This document shows, piece after piece, positions 35,718-43,142 of a stretch of DNA of 64,000 nt. This DNA is from Halanaerobium sp041694515 (GTDB lineage Bacteria; Bacillota; Halanaerobiia; Halanaerobiales; Halanaerobiaceae). Under the pieces are notes generated by a model. That model saw nothing but the letters and a program-made list of their open reading frames with translations. It had not been told where the DNA came from and made no database searches. The position numbers were made by a program, and so were the translations under genes. The DNA lies in NCBI GenBank assembly GCA_041694515.1, contig JASMSZ010000005.1:1-64000 (forward strand), given 5' to 3'. Numbering within the stretch: the first letter of the stretch is position 1; every line of letters starts with the position of its first letter.

Positions 35718-36140
35718 ATGATGTATAATCAGGATCAGTTTATTATCAAACTAGGCAGGAAAGCAACAATTTATGGTATTATAGGATTTATTCTAGGAAT
35801 TATTGCTGCTTTTTTACTTTCTTTTTCTAAAATTGCTATTATTACTGCAGTTATTTTTTCTTTCTTTTTTACTTCTTCTTTCTGGGGAATACACAATTTG
35901 AAAATGTGGTTTAATAAATATCGTTATCGAATGCCAGAATATCTCTGGTATTTTTTTAATATTTTTGTTTATTTGGCAGGGGTCTTCGTTGGTCTTGTTG
36001 GTTATGGATTTATAGAGCATTTTTTACTTTTACTGGCTATGGATCAACATCAAAAGGGGACCGGTTTAATCGGAGCACAAATTATTCTATTACCCTATCT
36101 TGGTAAAATATATGCAGAAAAAATTAATTATAATATTTAG
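35718..36140 (+). CDS. Small integral membrane protein, unknown function
   Basis: 140 residues from the ATG at 35718 (SD GAGGTG; a TTG at 35700 overlaps the SD). Three or four hydrophobic segments (ATIYGIIGFILGIIAAFLLS, IAIITAVIFSFFF, YFFNIFVYLAGVFVGLVGYGF, GLIGAQIILLPYL) separated by a basic loop with an aromatic YRYRMPEYLWYF stretch. I do not recognise a family. It follows the regulator by 47 bp in the same direction, and its stop is one base from the stop of the convergent GGDEF gene. Confidence 0.6.
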   Translation: MMYNQDQFIIKLGRKATIYGIIGFILGIIAAFLLSFSKIAIITAVIFSFFFTSSFWGIHNLKMWFNKYRYRMPEYLWYFFNIFVYLAGVFVGLVGYGFIEHFLLLLAMDQHQKGTGLIGAQIILLPYLGKIYAEKINYNI

Positions 36141-36141
36141 T

Positions 36142-38142
36142 TTAACTGATAAAGTCGATGAATTTATCTGTTAATTCTGGATCAAATTGAGTTCCACTAC
36201 AGCTCTGCAGTTCTCTGATGGATTCTTTTTTTGTCATCTTTTTTTTGTAAATATTTTTATTTCTCATCACATCATAAGCATCTATTAAGGAGATGATTCT
36301 TGCTAAAAGGGGAATCTCTTCTTTTTTTAAACCAACAGGATAACCATTACCATCCCAGCGTTCATGGTGATGCAGTATCTCTTTTGCTATCGATGCAAAT
36401 TCTTTTGAAGCAGCTGCAATTTTGTATCCCTGTTCAGAGTGTTCTTTGATCTTTTCCCATTCTTCATTATTTAATTTATCCTCTTTTTTTAGTATTGCTT
36501 CTGTTATATTTATCTTCCCCAGATCATGAAGTTCAGCTAAAATTTCCAATCTTTCTTTTTCATCTTTTTTTAGATCAATATAATTACCAAATTCAGCTGC
36601 TGTTCTTTTCATCCTCTGCAGATGCGCCCTGTTCTCACCACTTTTACTCTCCAGATTAATTAATATATTTTCCACAAGTTTTTTCTTAGCTTCTCTACTT
36701 TTAGACAATTTTTGCTTATACATTTTTTTATCTGCCTGATCAAAAATATTAAACATATTTTCTTCACAATTTTCTTTAACCGCGGCTCCGACTGCGAGAG
36801 AGATAACCGTTTCTTCATCTTCAGTCTGGATGCAGTTTTTTTCTATTCTACTAATAATATTTTTCATTTCTTTTTTGTCTGTTTCAGGCAGTAAAATTAC
36901 AAATTCATCACCTGCCCAGCGGGCAACAATATCTTCACTGCGGGTAGAATTTTTTAATATTTCAGCTGTCTTTATTAAAAGTTGATCTCCCCTTTGGTGA
37001 CCATATGTATCATTAAATAGTTTTAAACCATTAACATCGATCATAATAATCGAAATTGGAAGCTGACGGCTGTCATCCAGCCTTTTCATCTCTTCCTCCA
37101 TAAAAGCTCTATTATATAAATCAGTTAAATTATCATGATAACTCAAATATTTTATCTCCTGCTGCTGTTTTTTATAGTCTGTATAGTCAATTCTCATACT
37201 TAAAACACAATTTTTATAGTTAGGCAGGACAAATTTGGTTTCTTTCATTAAAAAATATTTTTTATTATTAAATTTATCATAAGTTTCCATAATATATTCC
37301 TGATCCTGACCTTCTAAAATATTACTGATTTTTTGTCTGGCTCTTATCTTAAATTTAGCTGGTACCAAATTTTCGAACATACTGTGGCCCTCAAGTTCAT
37401 CTTTACTGTAACCGGTATAATCACAGATAGAATTATTAACCTGGATTATCTTACCTTTTTTGTCAAGCAGAAGCATACCTGCAGGAGACTGGTCAAATAA
37501 CTTTTGGTATTGTTTTTCTCTGATTTTTAATTTATACTGCAGATCTTCGTAATAAATTGCAAATAAACTGATTCCAAAAAGCAATCCCAGCACCCCTTTT
37601 AAAAAAATACCATAGTGATTAAACCAGTTTAATCTCATTAAATGCGGAGCTACTAAAAGATTTAATCCAAATAATGAGCTTACAACTGCTGTAAATGTTG
37701 AAACTTCGTTAAATGATAATTTAAAAAATAATGTACCGGACTTAATAAAAGCAAAACTGAGATATACTAAGGTAGGAGCCAGTATAAATAATTGGCTTCT
37801 AAAAAGGAAGCCCAGTACAGACAATAAAACCAGGGCTTTTAAAAAACTGTACCAGATATCAGCTGTTTTTTGATTAAAATACTTATGCACAGCCTCTACT
37901 AAAAAAACAGCTTCTAAAAGATGCATTATAGAGTTCAGTAAAACAAAGAAATTATTTTGAAAATAAAAATATAAGATATCTGCAGCAGTGGCAGCAATAG
38001 CAAAAGTCCAGAAGTAGGATAAATAGAGTAAATATTCTTTCTTTTCTTTGTTATATGAAAATGTAATACCCAGCCAGAACATTATAAGCCCGGCTAAGTA
38101 TATATATGTAAAACCTGTTTCCAGCTGAGTATTAAAAGTCAA
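36142..38142 (-). CDS. Membrane-bound PAS-GGDEF-HD-GYP c-di-GMP enzyme
   Basis: 666 residues. About seven N-terminal membrane helices (to about 205), then a PAS domain (YQKLFDQSPAGMLLLDKKGKIIQVN), a GGDEF domain (YHDNLTDLYNRAF; active-site loop RWAGDEFVILLP, an A-G-D-E-F variant) and a full HD-GYP phosphodiesterase (AELHDLGKI, HHHERWDGNGYPVGL). It may both make and degrade c-di-GMP; the HD-GYP half has all expected residues. The longest reading starts at 38160 without an SD; the TTG at 38140-38142 follows SD GGGGTGG and is preferred. Membrane part senses an unknown signal. Confidence 0.88.
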   Translation of the reverse strand: MTFNTQLETGFTYIYLAGLIMFWLGITFSYNKEKKEYLLYLSYFWTFAIAATAADILYFYFQNNFFVLLNSIMHLLEAVFLVEAVHKYFNQKTADIWYSFLKALVLLSVLGFLFRSQLFILAPTLVYLSFAFIKSGTLFFKLSFNEVSTFTAVVSSLFGLNLLVAPHLMRLNWFNHYGIFLKGVLGLLFGISLFAIYYEDLQYKLKIREKQYQKLFDQSPAGMLLLDKKGKIIQVNNSICDYTGYSKDELEGHSMFENLVPAKFKIRARQKISNILEGQDQEYIMETYDKFNNKKYFLMKETKFVLPNYKNCVLSMRIDYTDYKKQQQEIKYLSYHDNLTDLYNRAFMEEEMKRLDDSRQLPISIIMIDVNGLKLFNDTYGHQRGDQLLIKTAEILKNSTRSEDIVARWAGDEFVILLPETDKKEMKNIISRIEKNCIQTEDEETVISLAVGAAVKENCEENMFNIFDQADKKMYKQKLSKSREAKKKLVENILINLESKSGENRAHLQRMKRTAAEFGNYIDLKKDEKERLEILAELHDLGKINITEAILKKEDKLNNEEWEKIKEHSEQGYKIAAASKEFASIAKEILHHHERWDGNGYPVGLKKEEIPLLARIISLIDAYDVMRNKNIYKKKMTKKESIRELQSCSGTQFDPELTDKFIDFIS

Positions 38143-38224
38143 GACTACCACCCCAGACAAATAGTATTATTAAAATTAATTCTATATATATATTATATTC
38201 TAGAAAAATTAACTATTGCCTTCT

Positions 38225-38674
38225 TTATTTAGAGTTATTATATAATTTTGTAATAGTATTTTCTATAATTTCATATTTAGCAAAATTCATTTTCCATTTT
38301 TTAGGGATAGTAGCATAACCATAATAAGCTCCTGCCAGCTGACCAGTTACTGCAGCAGTAGTATCTATATCTTCACCCAGATTAACAGCTAATAATACTG
38401 CCTCAGCAAAAGAATCACTGTTTACAAAAGACCAGAGGCTGGACTCCAGCGTATTAATTACAAATCCATCAGTCCAGTAACCAGCTTGTAAATTATAAGG
38501 TCCACCGACTCTCATATTCTTAACTTCTTTAAAACTACCTCGTTCTCTGGACTCAACTGCTGCTCCAAGAGCATTACCTGCAATCAAACCAAAAAATGCT
38601 CCAAATACTTTATTTTTGATTTCTTTTTCAATCTTCTGCATTAACTTTTGATTATCAGATGGAGTTGATTTCAT
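38225..38674 (-). pseudogene. Internally deleted ADP-ribosylglycohydrolase (DraG family)
   Basis: 149 residues against about 260-300 for the family. The N-terminal part (KNKVFGAFFGLIAGNALG ... VGGPYNLQAGYWTD) joins directly to the C-terminal part (FVINTLESSLWSF, AVLLAVNLGEDIDTTAAVTGQLAGAYYG). The expected WTDDTSMA core and about 130 residues between are gone, and the reading frame is kept. The first metal-site motif reads WTDG instead of WTDD and GDALG reads GNALG; the second site GEDIDTT is kept. It is probably inactive as a hydrolase, though it has a good SD (AAGGTG) and an intact ORF. Start ATG 38672-38674. Confidence 0.75.
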
Positions 38675-38730
38675 AATTAGCACCTTCTTTATTTCTAAAA
38701 TATAAGTTAAAATAAAATTTATATGGCCTA

Positions 38731-38763
38731 AAAAAAGAGAATAATCAGCTGATTATTCTCTTT
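38731..38763 (-). terminator. Terminator of the PRPP synthetase gene
   Basis: Perfect 30-bp palindrome (38734-38763, centre CAG/CTG) made of AAAGAGAATAATCAG and its complement, followed on the minus strand by a T-run (A-run ending 38736 on the plus strand). It lies just after the prs stop. Confidence 0.8.
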
Positions 38764-38769
38764 ACAAAT

Positions 38770-39921
38770 TTATTTCCCTACAATCTTTTTAATTTTACTG
38801 GTTGCATCTAAAAGTGGACTGACTGAATCATCATAATTTACAGTATCAATCAGTAGTGAAATCATTTTAGACATATCAACTTCCTCAAACCAGTCTGCAT
38901 CTTTAAATTTTTGGGGGATATAGGTCATATTAGTTGAGAACAATTTGGAAATATATCCTTTTTCGTAGTACTCATCCATTTTTCTTATACCATTTGTAAA
39001 GAAAGTAAAAGAAACTGCTACATATACATTTCGTGCTTTTTTCTTTTTCAACTCTCTGGCAATTTCAAAAACTGATCCTCCAGAGGCTATCATATCATCA
39101 ACAATTAAAATATCCTTGCCTGCTACTTCTGCTCCCATATACTCATGCTGAATAATCGGGTTTCTACCATCAACTATCTTTTTATAATCTCTACGTTTAT
39201 AAAACAAACCAACATCCAGACCTAAAACGCTGGCATAATAAATTGCTCTATCCATAGCCCCTGTATCGGGAGAAATGACCATCATCTCATCCTTATCAAA
39301 GCAGATTTGATCATCAACTCTATTCATTGCTTTAATAATCTGATATGTGGAATGTAAGCTTTCAAATCCGGTCTGTGGAATAGCATTTTGTACTCTTGTT
39401 TCATGGGCATCAAAGGTAAAAATATTTTCTACACCCAGATTCTCTAATTCCTGTAATGCCATAGCACAATCTAAAGATTCTCTGCTGTTTCTTTTATCCT
39501 GTCGGCTTTCGTATAGGAGAGGCATAATAACATGGATCCGTCTGGCCTTACCCGCAATAGCAGAAATCAGGCGTTTTATATCCTGAAAATGATCGTCAGG
39601 ACTCATTCTGTTTTCAACACCAAACATGTTATAAGTAACATTATAATTACCAATATCAGCTAAAATATAGATATCCTTACCCCGAATTGATTCTTTAAGA
39701 TGCCCTTTAGCTTCCCCATTAGCAAAACGAATTATATCATTATCAATAATATATGAATTCTTAATTTCTTCTACATGATATTCGCTGCAGCTGCTGGCAA
39801 ATTCTTCTCTCCTTCGCTTAACAATATAATTATCTACCTTTTTACCTAATTCTTTACAGCTTTCATGTACAATTATCCCCAACTGACCAAATGGTATCTT
39901 TGTTATTTTTTGATCTTCCAC
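38770..39921 (-). CDS. prs: Ribose-phosphate pyrophosphokinase (PRPP synthetase), divergent type
   Basis: 383 residues, longer than the usual 315. Makes PRPP from ribose 5-phosphate and ATP for nucleotide, His and Trp synthesis. Visible: RFANGEAKGHLKESIRGKDIYILAD, the MPLLYESRQDKR ATP/ribose-phosphate region, FTFDAHETRVQNAIP in place of the common D-L-H-x3-Q-x-Q-G-F-F segment, and the PRPP loop ILIVDDMIASGGS. An N-terminal extension of about 40 residues and a C-terminal extension are not in the standard enzyme. GTG start with SD GAGGTG. Own transcription unit with terminator. Confidence 0.85.
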   Translation of the reverse strand: MEDQKITKIPFGQLGIIVHESCKELGKKVDNYIVKRRREEFASSCSEYHVEEIKNSYIIDNDIIRFANGEAKGHLKESIRGKDIYILADIGNYNVTYNMFGVENRMSPDDHFQDIKRLISAIAGKARRIHVIMPLLYESRQDKRNSRESLDCAMALQELENLGVENIFTFDAHETRVQNAIPQTGFESLHSTYQIIKAMNRVDDQICFDKDEMMVISPDTGAMDRAIYYASVLGLDVGLFYKRRDYKKIVDGRNPIIQHEYMGAEVAGKDILIVDDMIASGGSVFEIARELKKKKARNVYVAVSFTFFTNGIRKMDEYYEKGYISKLFSTNMTYIPQKFKDADWFEEVDMSKMISLLIDTVNYDDSVSPLLDATSKIKKIVGK

Positions 39922-40081
39922 GTTTATTTTAGCACCTCAATTGTAAATTATTTTCTTGTCCATAATAAAATATATCAAGATTTAATTAAATTATCCTCTT
40001 TCTACTCTTTAATTAATGAAAGTTTATATATTAATTATATTCACACATTGAAATATTATTCCAACTTAATAAAGTTTTAAC

Positions 40082-41428
40082 TTATATTAAATAAACTATA
40101 AATCCTCTGGCCAGACCTAAAAATACAAAAAATCCAAAGACATCTGTTACAGTTGTTAAAAATATTGCTGAAGCCAGGGCTGGATCTATGCCAAGTGACT
40201 GCAGGAATAATGGAATTAAGAAGCCAAACATTCCGGCAATTAATAAATTCAAGATCATTGCTAAAAAGATAATTAATCCCAGATAATAATTCCCATACAT
40301 CAGATATAAAATTAGACCTGTTACTAAGCCTGTTGCTGCCCCATTAATTACTCCAACCATCGCTTCTTTAAATAAAAGCGTCCAGTTGTCTTTAAAATCT
40401 ATTTCTCCCAGGGCAATTCCTCTAATAACTATAGAAAGAGTCTGAGTCCCGGCGTTTCCTCCCATTCCAGCTACTATAGGCATTGCAGCAGCCAGGGCAG
40501 CAACCTGAGTAATAACATCCTCAAACATAGCCACAGTAAAAGTAGCCAGAAAAGCTGTCGCCAGATTAATAAACATCCAGGGCATTCGGCTTTTAATCGA
40601 CTGCAGTAAAGTTGTATCCGAACTTTCTTCTTCATCTACCCCGTGCATTTTATATAAATCCTCGGTGTTTTCTGCTTCAATAACATCAATTATATCATCA
40701 ACTGTAATAATTCCAATTAAAATTCCACTCTTATTAATTACGGGAATTACTGTCAGATCATATTTAGCAACCTGTTGTGCAACAATTTCCTGATCCACAT
40801 CTGCAGAAACTTTAATAATATTATCATCCATTAATTCTTCCAGCTTTTTCTCATCATCTGAACTCAAAATATCTCTTAAGTCAACTCTCCCTACCAATTT
40901 TTTATTAGTATCTGCCACAAAAATAGTATCAATTATTTCTGTGTCGGGAGCAATTTTTTTTATTTTATTTAAAGCTTCAGTGGTTGTTAAATTTTTGTTT
41001 AAAAGCAAATACTCAGTAGTCATTATCCCACCGGCAGATTCTCTATCATATCCCAGAAGATTTTTAACTACAAGTGCATCATCCTGTTTCATATGCCTCA
41101 GTAATTCTTTTCTTTTTTTGATTGGTAACAGACCTAAAATATCAGTTATGTCATCAGCAGCCATATGAGAAAAAATTTCAATTATCTCTTCTGAACTTTT
41201 ACATCTCAGAATATCAATCTGGAGTTCTTTTTCTGATTCCTCAAAGATATCTGCCAGATCTTCTGTCTCCAACAACTTTGTAAAATTATTTATTTCTGAA
41301 GCATCCAGGTCAGAAAGAGCTTCTGCAATATCTATAGGATGATTCTCTTCTATCCATTCTTCTTTTACATTCTCTTCCTTATTCAAATAATCATTAATTT
41401 CATTTTTAATATTATCTATTTTTTCCAC
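40082..41428 (-). CDS. mgtE: Magnesium transporter MgtE
   Basis: 448 residues from a GTG at 41426-41428 (SD GAGGTGA); a longer reading to 41494 has no SD and overlaps the upstream small ORF. N-terminal MgtE superhelix (HPIDIAEALSDLDASEI), two CBS domains that gate the pore by sensing cytosolic Mg2+, then five membrane helices with the pore signature MPIVAGMGGNAGTQTLSIVIRG. A 40-residue membrane ORF (41475-41597) precedes it in the same direction. Confidence 0.93.
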   Translation of the reverse strand: MEKIDNIKNEINDYLNKEENVKEEWIEENHPIDIAEALSDLDASEINNFTKLLETEDLADIFEESEKELQIDILRCKSSEEIIEIFSHMAADDITDILGLLPIKKRKELLRHMKQDDALVVKNLLGYDRESAGGIMTTEYLLLNKNLTTTEALNKIKKIAPDTEIIDTIFVADTNKKLVGRVDLRDILSSDDEKKLEELMDDNIIKVSADVDQEIVAQQVAKYDLTVIPVINKSGILIGIITVDDIIDVIEAENTEDLYKMHGVDEEESSDTTLLQSIKSRMPWMFINLATAFLATFTVAMFEDVITQVAALAAAMPIVAGMGGNAGTQTLSIVIRGIALGEIDFKDNWTLLFKEAMVGVINGAATGLVTGLILYLMYGNYYLGLIIFLAMILNLLIAGMFGFLIPLFLQSLGIDPALASAIFLTTVTDVFGFFVFLGLARGFIVYLI

Positions 41429-41474
41429 TCTTAAATCACCTCTATCAAAAAGTAATTTCAAAAAATGTATGTAC

Positions 41475-41597
41475 TTAATATTCCAGGCCCCCAATCACAA
41501 TTGCTATAATAATACCTTTTTTAGCTGATAGATCAAAATAATTGACAATAAAACCTATCATAAGCCCCAATAGTAAATAATAAAAAAGATTTGACAA
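41475..41597 (-). CDS. 40-residue membrane ORF upstream of mgtE
   Basis: TTG start at 41595-41597 with an excellent SD (GGAGGTGAT, 7 bases). Sequence begins MSNLFYYLLLGLMIGF and ends IIIAIVIGGLEY: two short hydrophobic stretches around a KK turn, that is a small membrane protein. A possible -10 TATAAT lies 35 bp upstream (41632-41637). The stop is 47 bp before mgtE, so it is probably co-transcribed. Could be a small subunit, a leader peptide controlling mgtE, or the remnant of a longer membrane protein. No family recognised. Confidence 0.55.
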   Translation of the reverse strand: MSNLFYYLLLGLMIGFIVNYFDLSAKKGIIIAIVIGGLEY

Positions 41598-41733
41598 AGT
41601 ATCACCTCCGTCCAGAGTGACTCTAGATTTAATTATAACAGCAATTGTAGACATATAAAAGTAATTGAAAATAAAAAATATTTTTTAGCTGTTCTTATCT
41701 ATAAAATATTAAATCAAAATTTTAAAAAGACAA

Positions 41734-41763
41734 TTGTGAAAAGTCTGGAATCTGTGTTATAAT
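41734..41763 (+). promoter_or_regulatory. Promoter of the cNMP-DUF2225 gene
   Basis: -35 TTGTGA (41734-41739), 18-bp spacer, -10 TATAAT (41758-41763). The 319-bp region 41495-41813 holds this promoter and the small ORF on the other strand. Confidence 0.6.
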
Positions 41764-41813
41764 ACAAAGTGCTTTAACTTTTAAATATATAATAATCAAG
41801 AAAGGGATGTTTT

Positions 41814-43082
41814 GTGGTGTCAGAAAAGAACAATTTTAAAGATTTATTGGCTAAATATAGTAATTTAAAAGCCTTTAAAACTGGGGAAAAACTTTATGAT
41901 TATCAAGAAAAAGCTGAGAAAATATACTTTGTTTTAAGTGGCTTAATTAGAATTTATGTTAAGGATAAAGAACAAGAAATAGAGATTCAGCGTCAAAAAA
42001 ATGGAGGTTTTGTTGGGGTAACTGCTTTTACAGCTATTAATTATAGTTCCCGGGCAGAAGTATATTTAGATACAAAAGTACTGGAGTTTAAAGTCTCAGA
42101 TCTTAGAAAAATTATGCAAAAAAATAATAGCTTTGCCAGTAAAATGATTAATAGTCTTTCTCAATATATAGAAAAATTAGAAAACAGAAATAAGGAACAG
42201 TTAGCTCCAATATCTGAAATTAACAAAAAAATTGAAGCCGAAAAAGAAATCAAGAAAACATTAGCTGCTGAAAAATCTGAGGCAAAGAAAAAGGAAAAGT
42301 TCATTGACCAGGCAGCTGCTAAGATAAGAAAACCAGCAGATTTTTATTTAAATGATCATAGTTTTTATGGTCAAAAAACAGCTAAAGAAGATCAATATTA
42401 CCTTTATGATAAAGAAATAGAATGTCCTGTCTGCTCTCATAAAATAGAAGTTAAAAAAATTAGAAACTCCAGATTAAGAATTGAAGAAATCAGAGCAGAT
42501 TTAAGACCGCTTTACAAAAACTTTAATCTCTATAATTACAATATTCTTTCCTGTCCCAGCTGTCTTTTTACGGCCAGAAGAAATGATTTTTATAATTTTT
42601 CGAAAAGTAGAAAAAAGAAAATAAAAAATAACTTTAAAAAAATAATCAGCGAGGACCTGGGCAGTAATTTTAAAATTAAATATGATGATCTGAGGTCAAT
42701 CAATCAAGTTTTAGATGCCCATTATCTGGCTTTAAAGCTCTATGATTTTACAGATTATCATACCGATAAAAAAGCCTTTCTCTGGCGGGAGTTAAGCTGG
42801 ATCTACGAAGATCTCAAAGAAGAAGTTCTATCAGAAAAAGCTTCTTTAAAAGCTCTGGAAAATCTAGAAGAATTTTATTTTACAGAAGATACAAACAGCA
42901 CAAAAAAAGAAAGTGATAATATAACTCTGCTGCTGGCAGTTTTATACCATAAACACAATCAAAGAGATAAAGCTTTACCACTGCTGGATGAGCTGATCAG
43001 AGATAATCGAGTTAGTCTCAGACAGAGAAATAAAGCCAAAGATTTATTTTTAGAAATTAGAGAAGCAAATAGAAACAGGTAA
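41814..43082 (+). CDS. Cyclic-nucleotide-binding-like domain fused to DUF2225 zinc-ribbon protein
   Basis: 422 residues. Residues about 15-125 form a Crp-like effector domain (YDYQEKAEKIYFVLSGLIRIYVKD, then GGFVGVTAFT); no helix-turn-helix follows, so it is not a Crp regulator. After a charged coiled-coil linker (about 130-165) comes DUF2225: two CPVC/CPSC knuckles (ECPVCSHKIEVKKIR, LSCPSCLFTARRNDF) that should bind zinc, followed by a helical TPR-like tail. GTG start with SD AAAGGGA. Function unknown; the fusion of sensor and zinc ribbon is seen in related clostridial and halanaerobial proteins, as I recall. Confidence 0.75.
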   Translation: MVSEKNNFKDLLAKYSNLKAFKTGEKLYDYQEKAEKIYFVLSGLIRIYVKDKEQEIEIQRQKNGGFVGVTAFTAINYSSRAEVYLDTKVLEFKVSDLRKIMQKNNSFASKMINSLSQYIEKLENRNKEQLAPISEINKKIEAEKEIKKTLAAEKSEAKKKEKFIDQAAAKIRKPADFYLNDHSFYGQKTAKEDQYYLYDKEIECPVCSHKIEVKKIRNSRLRIEEIRADLRPLYKNFNLYNYNILSCPSCLFTARRNDFYNFSKSRKKKIKNNFKKIISEDLGSNFKIKYDDLRSINQVLDAHYLALKLYDFTDYHTDKKAFLWRELSWIYEDLKEEVLSEKASLKALENLEEFYFTEDTNSTKKESDNITLLLAVLYHKHNQRDKALPLLDELIRDNRVSLRQRNKAKDLFLEIREANRNR

Positions 43083-43093
43083 AATTTAAATAA

Positions 43094-43135
43094 AAAGCTA
43101 ATTATGGTGCGGATTCCCAGCATCTTTTTAGCTTT
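43094..43135. terminator. Probable bidirectional terminator between convergent genes
   Basis: AAAGCTAA (43094-43101) and TTAGCTTT (43128-43135) with further inner pairing GGTGC/GCATC; lies between the DUF2225 gene and yhaN, whose stops face each other. Confidence 0.5.
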
Positions 43136-43142
43136 AGATTAA

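Noticed and set aside
41495..41813. M-box (Mg2+) riboswitch upstream of mgtE
   Set aside because: The space is taken by the 40-residue ORF and a divergent promoter; no conserved M-box core or terminator was seen.
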